DNA from: a bacterium
GTDB taxonomy: Bacteria > Bacillota > Clostridia > UBA1381
DNA length: 44,904 nt
Direction of reading: 5' to 3'
NCBI GenBank assembly: GCA_030536655.1
Contig: JAUNPN010000008.1
Coordinates: 1-44,904, forward strand
The notes under the pieces were generated by a model, which saw nothing but the letters and a program-made list of their open reading frames with translations, was not told the origin of the DNA and did no database searches. How positions within the stretch are numbered: the stretch's first letter is position 1; every line of letters begins with the position of its first letter. The position numbers and the translations under genes were made by a program. Positions 26,943 to 34,805 of this stretch are shown one piece after another.

Positions 26943-27209
26943 ATGACAAAGGAACGTAAGCAGGCTATTATTGCTGAGTATGCAACACACGAGGGCGATA
27001 CAGGTTCGCCGGAGGTTCAGGTTGCTTTATTAACAGAGAGAATCAACCACTTAAACAACGAGCATTTAAACTATCACAAGAAGGATCATCATTCAAGAAG
27101 AGGTCTTTTAATGATGGTTGGTAAAAGACGCAGCCTTTTGGCTTATTTAAAGGATCAGGATATTGAGAGATACCGTGCGTTGGTTGCTAAGTTAGGCTTA
27201 AGAAAGTAA
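26943..27209 (+). CDS. rpsO: 30S ribosomal protein S15
   Basis: The 88-residue protein has the full S15 sequence pattern: [20 protein letters not shown], the [15 protein letters not shown] 16S rRNA-contact block, and [16 protein letters not shown] at the end. AGGAGGTG precedes the ATG. It binds the central domain of 16S rRNA early in small-subunit assembly. It is followed by a terminator-like hairpin and then pnp, the usual rpsO-pnp order. Confidence 0.98.
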   Translation: MTKERKQAIIAEYATHEGDTGSPEVQVALLTERINHLNNEHLNYHKKDHHSRRGLLMMVGKRRSLLAYLKDQDIERYRALVAKLGLRK

Positions 27210-27213
27210 TATA

Positions 27214-27239
27214 AAACGGGGCCGCGCGCCCCGTTTTTA
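27214..27239 (+). terminator. Terminator between rpsO and pnp
   Basis: AAAACGGGG pairs with CCCCGTTTT around a GC-rich loop, followed by T residues. Confidence 0.85.
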
Positions 27240-27244
27240 ATAGA

Positions 27245-27319
27245 GGAATATGGTTAGCAAATAAGCAGAGCCGGTAAAAATATTTTTGCGGGCTGTGCTT
27301 ATCTGCTAAAGCATATTCC
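27245..27319 (+). promoter_or_regulatory. Long imperfect hairpin in the rpsO-pnp gap
   Basis: GGAATATG (27245-27252) pairs with CATATTCC (27312-27319), and further in TTAGCA/TGCTAA, ATAAGC/GCTTAT and AGCC/GGCT extend the stem to about 75 bases. In E. coli a long pnp-leader stem is cut by RNase III and then degraded by PNPase, which autoregulates it. An equivalent role here is inferred from position and shape. Confidence 0.55.
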
Positions 27320-27347
27320 TTGACACAGTGCGAAAAATAAATATACG
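27320..27347 (+). promoter_or_regulatory. Possible pnp promoter
   Basis: TTGACA (27320-27325), 16 bases, TATACG (27342-27347). The -35 is perfect and the -10 weak. If used, transcripts would start after the long hairpin and escape control through it. Confidence 0.45.
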
Positions 27348-27375
27348 TTACAGGTTTTGTGAAAGGAAATGAATA

Positions 27376-29463
27376 ATGTTTAAAACTTTTGAAACAACAT
27401 TGGCGGGCCGTAAGCTTGTGGTGGAAACGGGCAAGATGGCTCAGCTTGCAAACGGACACTGCGTTGTCCGCTACGGCGATACGGTTGTAATGGTAAATGT
27501 TACAGCTTCAAGAACGCCCAGAGAAGGCGTTGATTTCTTCCCGCTGTCGGTTGACTACGAGGAAAAAATGTACTCGGTAGGCAAGATTCCGGGCGGATAT
27601 ACAAAGAGAGAGGGCAAGCCCTCGGAAAAGGCTATTCTGACAAGCCGTGTAATCGACAGACCGATCAGACCTCTTTTTCCGTCAGATTTGAGAAACGATG
27701 TATCCGTAGTTGCAACGGTTCTGTCGGTTGACCAGGATAATGCGCCGGAAATCTGCGCGCTTATCGGTACTTCGATTGCAATTTCAATCTCAGATATTCC
27801 GTGGAACGGCCCTATAGGCGGCGTATGGCTCGGACTTGTTGACGGAGAGTATGTAATTAACCCGACCGTTGAGCAGCAGGAAAAGAGCCAGATGCATGTT
27901 ACCGTTGCGGGAACTAAGCAGAAGGTGGTAATGATTGAAGCAGGCGCAAACGAGGTTGAGGAAGGTGTTATGCTTGAGGGTATCAAATATGCTCACAGCG
28001 TAATCCGGGAGCTTTGCGACTTCATTTCAGGTATCCGGGATGAAATCGGTAAGAAAAAAATGACATATGAGGCTCATGACATTGACCATGACTTATATGA
28101 TAAGATTAAGGAAACAGAATACGAAAACATTCAGAATGCTCTTGACACTGACGACAAGAATATCCGTGATGAGAGAATGGGTGTTATTGAGGACAGAATA
28201 AAGGAAAATCTCACGGAGCAGTTCCCGGAGAGCATAGAAACACTGGGCGAAATCCTTTACAAGATGCAGAAGGAAATCGTTCGTGAGTGGCTGTACAACG
28301 GCAGACGTGTTGACGGCAGAGGTCTGAACGAAATAAGACCGCTTTCGGCTGAAGTGGATTTGCTTCCGAGAGTTCATGGCTCGGGACTTTTCACAAGAGG
28401 TCAGACACAGGTTATGACAATCGCAACTCTTGCGCCGCTCTCAGAGGTGCAGCGTCTTGACGGCATTGATTTACAGACGGAAAAGAGATATATGCACCAG
28501 TATAACTTCCCGTCATACTCGGTAGGCGAAACAAAGCCGTCGAGAGGTCCGGGCAGACGTGAAATCGGTCACGGTGCATTGGCGGAGAAGTCGCTCGTTC
28601 CGGTGCTTCCGTCAGCGGACGAGTTCCCGTATGCAATCCGCTGCGTATCAGAGGTTCTTTCGTCAAACGGCTCAACCTCACAGGGTTCGGTCTGCGGTTC
28701 GACACTCGCGCTCATGGCTGCGGGCGTTCCGATTAAGGCTCCGGTAGCAGGTATTTCATGCGGTCTTATCACCACAGATGAAGGCTTCACTACAATGGTA
28801 GATATTCAGGGTCTTGAGGACTTCTACGGCGAAATGGACTTCAAGGTAGCCGGTACAAAGAAGGGTATCACATCAATCCAGGTTGATATTAAGAATGACG
28901 GTCTGCCGTATGAGGTTATAGAGGAAGCTCTTACAAAGACAAGAGACGCAAGATATTACATTATTGATGAAGTCCTCCTGAAGGCTATTCCCGCTGTAAG
29001 GGACGAGCTTTCCCCGTATGCTCCGAAGGTCGATACAATGAAGATTGATCCGGACAAAATCAGAGAGGTAATCGGTCAGGGCGGCAAGGTAATTCAGGGT
29101 ATCGTTGCAGAGTCGGGCGCCAAGGTTGATATTGAGGATGACGGCACAATTCATATCTTTGCCGAAACACAGGAAAGCGGAAATAAGGCAAAGGCTATGA
29201 TTGAAGCAATTGTTGAGGAGCCGGAGGTAGGCAGAATTTATCTCGGTACAGTAAAGACGGTCAAGGAGTTCGGCGCATTTGTTGAGTTCCTTCCGGGCAG
29301 AGAGGGCTTATGCCATATCTCGAATCTTGAAAACAGACGTGTTGAGAGAGTTGAGGATGTATGCCAAGAGGGCGACAAGATTTACGTTAAGTATATGGGC
29401 GTCAACAATAAGGGAAAGATAGAGCTTTCGAGAAAAGAAGCTATAAAGGATATGGCTGAATAA
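27376..29463 (+). CDS. pnp: Polyribonucleotide nucleotidyltransferase (PNPase)
   Basis: The 695-residue enzyme degrades RNA 3' to 5' by phosphorolysis as a trimer in the degradosome. Two RNase PH domains are visible: the first with GDTVVMVNVTASRTPREGVDF, the second with RGQTQVMTIATLAPLSE and EVLSSNGSTSQGSVCGSTLA, joined by the alpha-helical linker. A KH domain follows (MKIDPDKIREVIGQGGKVIQ) and an S1 domain at the end (VGRIYLGTVKTVKEFGAFVE, EGLCHISNL). GAAAGGAAATG precedes the ATG. Length is normal. It ends at a strong terminator. Confidence 0.98.
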   Translation: MFKTFETTLAGRKLVVETGKMAQLANGHCVVRYGDTVVMVNVTASRTPREGVDFFPLSVDYEEKMYSVGKIPGGYTKREGKPSEKAILTSRVIDRPIRPLFPSDLRNDVSVVATVLSVDQDNAPEICALIGTSIAISISDIPWNGPIGGVWLGLVDGEYVINPTVEQQEKSQMHVTVAGTKQKVVMIEAGANEVEEGVMLEGIKYAHSVIRELCDFISGIRDEIGKKKMTYEAHDIDHDLYDKIKETEYENIQNALDTDDKNIRDERMGVIEDRIKENLTEQFPESIETLGEILYKMQKEIVREWLYNGRRVDGRGLNEIRPLSAEVDLLPRVHGSGLFTRGQTQVMTIATLAPLSEVQRLDGIDLQTEKRYMHQYNFPSYSVGETKPSRGPGRREIGHGALAEKSLVPVLPSADEFPYAIRCVSEVLSSNGSTSQGSVCGSTLALMAAGVPIKAPVAGISCGLITTDEGFTTMVDIQGLEDFYGEMDFKVAGTKKGITSIQVDIKNDGLPYEVIEEALTKTRDARYYIIDEVLLKAIPAVRDELSPYAPKVDTMKIDPDKIREVIGQGGKVIQGIVAESGAKVDIEDDGTIHIFAETQESGNKAKAMIEAIVEEPEVGRIYLGTVKTVKEFGAFVEFLPGREGLCHISNLENRRVERVEDVCQEGDKIYVKYMGVNNKGKIELSRKEAIKDMAE

Positions 29464-29464
29464 T

Positions 29465-29516
29465 ACAGTGGGGTGCGGCAGAGCGTAAGCTTTGCGGTAC
29501 CCCGCTGTTTTTTTCG
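29465..29516 (+). terminator. Terminator after pnp
   Basis: ACAGTGGGGTGC pairs with GTACCCCGCTGT, with an inner GCAGAGC/GCTTTGC stem, followed by seven T residues. Confidence 0.92.
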
Positions 29517-29551
29517 GAAAAAATTGATATTGTAATAAATTTGTAAAGCTA

Positions 29552-29580
29552 TTGACTTTTTGATGGAAACATTGTATAAT
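29552..29580 (+). promoter_or_regulatory. Promoter of the lectin-like surface protein
   Basis: TTGACT (29552-29557), 17 bases, TATAAT (29575-29580). Transcription would give a leader of about 265 bases before the TTG start at 29854. Confidence 0.75.
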
Positions 29581-29691
29581 TAAGGTATATTTTACAGAAT
29601 AATGTTGACAAAGCTGAATGCTGCGGTATAATTGCTCAGACAGACAATTTGTCTTTGTTTCTGATAAAAAATAATTTAGAAAGGGGGAATC

Positions 29692-29825
29692 TTGGAAAAA
29701 GATAAGCGGCGCATCTCGCCGTCATTCGTGGCTTGAAGTACAGCGTACGAAGGCGCCCCTCATAACGGAGATCTGCTTGCTTCTCTTTTCCCAAACGCAT
29801 TGGTAAAAGGAGTTCGGATAATAAG
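29692..29825 (+). repeat. Dispersed structured element, copy 2, in the 5' leader
   Basis: TTGGAAAAAG (29692-29701), CTTTTCCCAA (29785-29794) and TTGGTAAAAG (29800-29809) allow two exclusive hairpins. Bases 29779-29825 match copy 1 at 45 of 47 positions. Between the first two arms lies a ~75-base insert absent from copy 1, itself foldable (GGCGC...GCGCC, TTCGT...ACGAA). It lies wholly inside the leader of the next gene. Confidence 0.7.
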
Positions 29826-29853
29826 CTAAAACTAAAAAAAGGAGATGGAATAA

Positions 29854-32800
29854 TTGAAAAAAATTATCAAAAGAATAGTTAGCTTAAATATTACAGCGGC
29901 AATGCTTGTAATGCTTATTCCCGTTATAGCAGGTGCGGGTATGAGTATACAGATAGGGCAGTATGTGCAGATGGGAACATACTACGGCGAGCCGATATTG
30001 TGGAGGTGCGTGGATATTGACGAAAACGGTCCGCTTATGCTGAGTGATAAGATTATCTGCATAAAGCCGTTTGATGCAGAGGGGGATAATACAAGCGGTT
30101 CGCACGGACGGGGATATGATGATGGTTGTTATCGAAAACAATACGGCTCAAATTACTGGGCGGACAGCAATATGAGGTGTTGGCTCAATTCAACTGCTTC
30201 TGCCGGAAATGTGGAATGGACGTGCGGAAATCCGCCGACAGAGGATAAGGTATGGAACGGATATAACGAATATGCGGACGAGGCAGGGTTCTTGACGAAT
30301 TTCTCTCAGGAAGAAAGAAATGCGGTAAAGGCCGTAACACAGAAATCACTGCTTGATGGCTACGAGCATGATTCGAACAATATAAATGAAAATTATCACA
30401 GATACGACTATCATATTTCTGGTGTTGTGCAGAACTATGACAGTGCTTATTCGGAAAATGTTACGGATAAAATGTTTCTGCTTGATGTAAAGCAGGTGAA
30501 TACGGTATATAATAACAGAAACATTCTCGGTTCTGATTATTATATCGGCGAGCCTACGGCGCAAGCTGTTGAAAATAGTGAATATAAGAATTCAGGTTTG
30601 CGAAATGGAAATAAATGGCATTATTGGCTCCGTTCTCCGTATTCCAACAACATTAGTGACGGTGCCCGTGTTGTCGACTCCGGCGGCCCTGTTCACTACA
30701 CTGATGCTGACTACACTCTCGTTGGTGTTCGTCCCGCTTTCTATCTAAATCTTCTATCTTCTTCCATAAAGTCCGGCACGGGTACCGAATCCAATCCATA
30801 CACAATAGACGGAGGGAGCGGCGGAAATACAAACAGCGGCACAAATTCCACATCTGCCGACGCACCCGTTATAACGTCCGCAAAGCTCACGCACAGCGGA
30901 AAGACATATGATATTTTTTCACAAGCCGTAACGATAGAAAAAGACAGTGAGATTATGGCTTCAATAGAAGCGGCGGTGAATGCAAACGGAAATAAGGATG
31001 TAAAGGTTTATATTACGCAGGGTGTAGGAAAAGAATTTGACATAACAAATGTATGCAAGGATTTTACACCGGGTAAAGATTTTTCGGCGGGCAAGCCTAT
31101 ATATATTATGGCGGTGGATAAGGAAACCGGAAAATCAACCTCAAGAAAAACTAAGCTAAAGATTTCATCTATGGCGAGCGGTAAAATCGGAAACCAGTCC
31201 GGAGTGGACGGACTGAATTTTAAGCTTGGACAGGATACGGGCTTTACGATTCCCGACAGCGTTCCCGTGTTTGGCGGAACAGAGATAAAATGGACGTTTG
31301 ATTTTATACCTATATCGGTAGAGTATGATAAAGAGGATAACAACAAACTCAATGTTGTTTTAGGAACTAATATTACAAAGAAAAAAGGCGATGACGGCAG
31401 AGAGTATTTTTCGGATTTTAATTTTAAAGAGTATAAAAAGAGCGTAAAAAAGGCTGCAAGCAAACAAAACAGATCGCTGAAACAGCTGCGCAACGACTTT
31501 AAAATGACGAAGGATATTAAAATGAATATGTTCGGCGGAAATGTACTTAAAGGCGGCTCAGGAAAAGGCGGAAGCAGCGTGGACGTTGCCGGCTATGCCG
31601 AAATGCACTATACCGAAAACGGCTGGCAGTTTGCGGAGGGGCAGCTTTGCGTCGATGTTGAGTTTACGTATAATTATCAGGGACAAATATTCATCTGGGT
31701 TGTTCCGCTGTATTATGAGTTCGGCGGAGGCGCAGGCGTTGGTTTTGAAGGCGACATGAAGGATATTAATCCGATATCATTTTCTCCCGAATTTGAAGCG
31801 TATATCACAGGTAAGGTTAAAGGCTCAATCGGCGGCGGTGTAGGTGTGGCTAAAGTGGCGACTGCCGGAGCAAGCGGAAAAGCTGCGCTGAATTTAAAGA
31901 AAAGTTTGAAGGATTCATATTTTAAAGCGGATGTAGACGGAAGCGCAAGTTTTAGTGTTAAGGTTTTCGGAAAAACTGTTGCGGAAAAGGAATTTGCAAA
32001 AGGAAACTTCCTTATTTATGAAACAGGCAATTCAAAGGGATTGATAAAAGACGGCGGTGTTTCCCTGAAGTCGGCAGGCGAAGATCTGTATAGTATTGAT
32101 ATAAACGCGGTTTACGAAAACGAAAGCCGCGCATATGCCGAAAGTCCGACCGCATGGCTTGGCAATGAAGAACAGCTTAGTCTGATGTCTGTTGATTACA
32201 CAAATAAGGATATACGCAGGCTTGCGGAAAATATATATACGGAATGTATGCCGCAGCTATGCAGTGTTGACGGTAAAACTGTTATGGTAATGCAGTGGGA
32301 TAATACCATGCGTGCCGATATTGACAGGACAATGCTTGTGTATTCAGTATATGATGAAGTGAACAAAACATGGTCGGAGCCTGAAGCAGTATATGATGAC
32401 GGAACAGCGGATTATTATCCGGAGTTTAAGGACGGTTATCTTGTATGGCAGAATGAAAAATCTCAGCTTACGGACGATATGACGTTAGAGCAGATTGCGG
32501 AATTAGGTGAGATATGTGTTTCAAAATGGAACGGCAGCGGCTTTGATGCACCGATTGCCTTGACGGACAATAATATGCTCGATACACAGCCGAGCGTAAC
32601 GAAAACATCAGACGGCGTACATATTATCTGGACAACAAACACAGCAAATGATATTATGGGTACATCAGGCACAAATACGGTTATGCAATCGTATTATGAC
32701 GGTACAGCGTGGAGCGCCGCAATGGAAATCAAGTCCGGACTTAATGCGGTAACCAACATAACATCGGGCGCGGTGAACGGGAATCTCTGCATTGCATATG

Positions 32801-34209
32801 TATGCGATGATGACAATGATTTGAATACAATAGATGACAGGGATATTGCAGTAATAGATAACGGTACGGAGCGCAGGCTCACGGACGATGATACTATGGA
32901 CAGCAATCCGATAATCGCAAACGATATGATATACTATTATCATGACGGAAATATCGAGTACAGAACGATTGACGGCGGTGATATGCAGACAGTTTTTGAA
33001 GAAGCAAAAGAAGGTCTTACGGACACATTCAAGGTAGGCGCAAATAACAGCGGCGACATTGTTATCTGGTGGACAAAAGCAAATGAGAATGGCTCCGAGG
33101 TGTATTCTTCATTATACAAAGACGGAGAATGGAGTGACGAAATCAAAGTTACGGATCTGGGCAGCAAAGCAAAATATCCGAATGGTATTCTGAACGATGA
33201 CGGAGTAATGCACATAGCGTTTAATAATGGCATAGAAGAAGATAACAGCATAATAAGGACGGATTTGTATACGATTTCTATAGTTCCGTCATATGATCTG
33301 GAGCTTGCCGACGCATACTTTGACGAGGATAAGATGACTGCATATGCAGTTGTGAAAAACAACGGAGAATTGAAGATACCGGGTTATACGATAGCCATTG
33401 ACGATGACGGAATAAATTCACAGAAAACAATCACGGAGCCATTGAAAGCCGGCGAAAGTGCAGAGGTTGAAATTGAATATAATAAGCCGTCAAATTTGTC
33501 GGCAAGAGCAATCGCCATGACTGTTGCGGCGGTAAGCGGAGAGGAATACAATACAGATAACAATTCTGCGGAGTTTGAAATCGGTCATGCGGATATTGAG
33601 GTCGGTAATGTGGCGGTAAACGATGACGAAACAACGGTTTCTGCCGATATTTCAAATGTCGGTTACGATAATGCGGAGAACGTCAAAGTGCAGCTTCGCG
33701 ATGAAAGAGCGGATGGTGCGGTAATTGAGGAAAAAACGATTAATCTTAACATTGGCTCAAAGGAAAGCGTTGAATTTTCGTTTGACAAGTCGGATATGCG
33801 TTTCTTTGATGCGTCAAAGCAGCTATATGTAACGGCGCAAATTAGTGGGGGCGAAGTATCGCTTGGTAATAATGACGGCTATGTGGTTATTATGAGTGAA
33901 AGCGGCGCGGCAGATTATGAAACCGAGATTTTGAGCTATAATGAGATTGACGGTAAGTATGTGATTAACTCAGTCGCAAGAAATAATACGGATACGGCTG
34001 TGTCGTGTGTTATGTACTCGGCGGTGTATTCCGAGGACGGTACATTAAAGGCATGCGGAACGGTTAAGGCAGATATTGACGCGGATAACGACACGGGTGT
34101 TGATATTATTGTTCCGTGTACGATTGCAACGGGAGATACGATTAAGACCTTTATGTGGACGGATAAACAAGAACCGCTCGCAAATGTGGGTGAATTGGTA
34201 ATTGAATAA
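29854..34209 (+). CDS. Giant secreted protein with DUF6273/C-type-lectin-like domain, propeller-like repeats and CARDB domains; candidate DGR target
   Basis: The 1451-residue product is read from TTG at 29854 after AAGGAGATGG; this start is needed for the signal peptide (KKIIKRIVSLNITAAMLVML, cleavage near AGA). Residues ~33-300 resemble DUF6273, a lectin-like fold (YVQMGTYYGEPILWRCVDID, MRCWLNST, FSQEERNAVK, YWLRSP at 257-262, GVRPAF at 291-296). Residues 263-297 between the last two motifs are encoded by 35 codons all ending in C or T, unlike the surroundings. A Gly/Ser/Thr linker follows, then a region of unknown fold (~340-780), repeats suggestive of a beta-propeller (~790-1140) and two CARDB-like domains (~1143-1345). 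No SLH or sorting signal is seen. It is monocistronic. A surface-displayed binding protein is likely; the ligand is unknown. Confidence 0.8.
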   Translation: MKKIIKRIVSLNITAAMLVMLIPVIAGAGMSIQIGQYVQMGTYYGEPILWRCVDIDENGPLMLSDKIICIKPFDAEGDNTSGSHGRGYDDGCYRKQYGSNYWADSNMRCWLNSTASAGNVEWTCGNPPTEDKVWNGYNEYADEAGFLTNFSQEERNAVKAVTQKSLLDGYEHDSNNINENYHRYDYHISGVVQNYDSAYSENVTDKMFLLDVKQVNTVYNNRNILGSDYYIGEPTAQAVENSEYKNSGLRNGNKWHYWLRSPYSNNISDGARVVDSGGPVHYTDADYTLVGVRPAFYLNLLSSSIKSGTGTESNPYTIDGGSGGNTNSGTNSTSADAPVITSAKLTHSGKTYDIFSQAVTIEKDSEIMASIEAAVNANGNKDVKVYITQGVGKEFDITNVCKDFTPGKDFSAGKPIYIMAVDKETGKSTSRKTKLKISSMASGKIGNQSGVDGLNFKLGQDTGFTIPDSVPVFGGTEIKWTFDFIPISVEYDKEDNNKLNVVLGTNITKKKGDDGREYFSDFNFKEYKKSVKKAASKQNRSLKQLRNDFKMTKDIKMNMFGGNVLKGGSGKGGSSVDVAGYAEMHYTENGWQFAEGQLCVDVEFTYNYQGQIFIWVVPLYYEFGGGAGVGFEGDMKDINPISFSPEFEAYITGKVKGSIGGGVGVAKVATAGASGKAALNLKKSLKDSYFKADVDGSASFSVKVFGKTVAEKEFAKGNFLIYETGNSKGLIKDGGVSLKSAGEDLYSIDINAVYENESRAYAESPTAWLGNEEQLSLMSVDYTNKDIRRLAENIYTECMPQLCSVDGKTVMVMQWDNTMRADIDRTMLVYSVYDEVNKTWSEPEAVYDDGTADYYPEFKDGYLVWQNEKSQLTDDMTLEQIAELGEICVSKWNGSGFDAPIALTDNNMLDTQPSVTKTSDGVHIIWTTNTANDIMGTSGTNTVMQSYYDGTAWSAAMEIKSGLNAVTNITSGAVNGNLCIAYVCDDDNDLNTIDDRDIAVIDNGTERRLTDDDTMDSNPIIANDMIYYYHDGNIEYRTIDGGDMQTVFEEAKEGLTDTFKVGANNSGDIVIWWTKANENGSEVYSSLYKDGEWSDEIKVTDLGSKAKYPNGILNDDGVMHIAFNNGIEEDNSIIRTDLYTISIVPSYDLELADAYFDEDKMTAYAVVKNNGELKIPGYTIAIDDDGINSQKTITEPLKAGESAEVEIEYNKPSNLSARAIAMTVAAVSGEEYNTDNNSAEFEIGHADIEVGNVAVNDDETTVSADISNVGYDNAENVKVQLRDERADGAVIEEKTINLNIGSKESVEFSFDKSDMRFFDASKQLYVTAQISGGEVSLGNNDGYVVIMSESGAADYETEILSYNEIDGKYVINSVARNNTDTAVSCVMYSAVYSEDGTLKACGTVKADIDADNDTGVDIIVPCTIATGDTIKTFMWTDKQEPLANVGELVIE
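30640..30744 (+). other. Candidate DGR variable region (35 consecutive NNY codons)
   Basis: All codons from Tyr263 to Tyr297 end in C or T, with AAC, GAC, TAC, CAC, TCC, GGC and similar forms that single or double changes at A positions of AAC/AAT codons would give. The stretch lies between WLRSP and the end of the lectin-like fold (GVRPAF at 291-296). Base composition on this strand switches from purine-rich to pyrimidine-rich here and back around 30800. Confidence 0.6.
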
Positions 34210-34214
34210 CTAAA

Positions 34215-34255
34215 AAAGGGAATGTATCAAAACGAAGTTTTGATACATTCCCTTT
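34215..34255 (+). terminator. Bidirectional terminator-type hairpin after the lectin-like protein gene
   Basis: A 19-bp perfect stem, AAAGGGAATGTATCAAAAC with its complement, closes a GAA loop, with A- and T-rich ends. Confidence 0.9.
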
Positions 34256-34261
34256 AAAAAT

Positions 34262-34442
34262 TTATTTATTCGCCAAAAAGCTTTTAATTTCATCAATAAA
34301 GACTTTGCCGCAGCGTTCAGCCTTTGTCTGACCTGCTGCCCTTGTATTTCAGACGCTCCGGCGCAACATAGATAATCTTGTATGCGCTGTGATATGCTCT
34401 TGAAAGTGCGATGCGGAACTGTCGGTCTGTAAGCGAGCGGTT
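34262..34442 (-). pseudogene. recQ: recQ helicase remnant with large internal deletion
   Basis: Reading the minus strand, bases 34442-34339 translate to NRSLTDRQFRIALSRAYHSA followed by YKIIYVAPERL, the segment of RecQ before the DEAH box. Shifting frame, bases up to the stop at 34262-34264 read GQTKAERCGKVFIDEIKSFL then ANK, which looks like the end of a RecQ HRDC domain. The central ~450 residues and the beginning are missing, and the two pieces are out of frame. This is a deletion remnant, not a gene. The rest of 34443-34534 shows nothing. Confidence 0.65.
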
Positions 34443-34534
34443 ATTATTAGTCTTAATTATATATTATTTTTCTGCGCAAAAGTCAATACCCATATTTTAA
34501 ATTATATAAAAAATAAATTTTGTTATTTTGCCAC

Positions 34535-34563
34535 TTGACAAATTGTGCATATAATGAGATAAT
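34535..34563 (+). promoter_or_regulatory. Promoter for the small membrane protein and valS
   Basis: TTGACA (34535-34540), 17 bases, GATAAT (34558-34563). No T-box leader is present before valS. Confidence 0.65.
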
Positions 34564-34590
34564 TATATAATAGATAAGGAGGCGCTTTGG

Positions 34591-34782
34591 TTGGTAATAA
34601 AAATAATATCGGTTTTAATGGGCATAGCGGCGCTCCTTCTGACCTTTCGAGTCGATTGGGTGCTTAGAACTTTTTGTAAAAATAACGAGCCGAATTTAAA
34701 TGACAGGCTTAAAGTAAAATATATTGCGCTTGCTATTGCGGTACTTGCGTTTGTGATAGTATTGTTAGCAGATAAGCTTTAA
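34591..34782 (+). CDS. Small two-pass membrane protein upstream of valS
   Basis: The 63-residue product is read from TTG at 34591 after AAGGAGGCG. It has two hydrophobic segments (IKIISVLMGIAALLL and YIALAIAVLAFVIVLLADKL) around a polar loop (RTFCKNNEPNLNDRLKVK). valS starts 23 bases after its stop, so the pair is probably one transcript. I recognise no family. Confidence 0.7.
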   Translation: MVIKIISVLMGIAALLLTFRVDWVLRTFCKNNEPNLNDRLKVKYIALAIAVLAFVIVLLADKL

Positions 34783-34805
34783 AACTGAAAGGAAGAATAT
34801 AATAG

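Noticed and set aside
29640-29853. Known riboswitch (cyclic-di-GMP or similar) in the leader
   Set aside because: The conserved bases of the classes I can recall are not present; left as an unassigned structured element.
29464-34590. DGR reverse transcriptase, avd gene or template repeat near the candidate variable region
   Set aside because: I saw no reverse-transcriptase motifs and no second copy of the variable block in this window; a DGR can only be remote.
34443-34805. T-box leader before valS
   Set aside because: No T-box sequence or specifier stem is visible; the gap holds only a recQ remnant, a promoter and a small membrane-protein gene.
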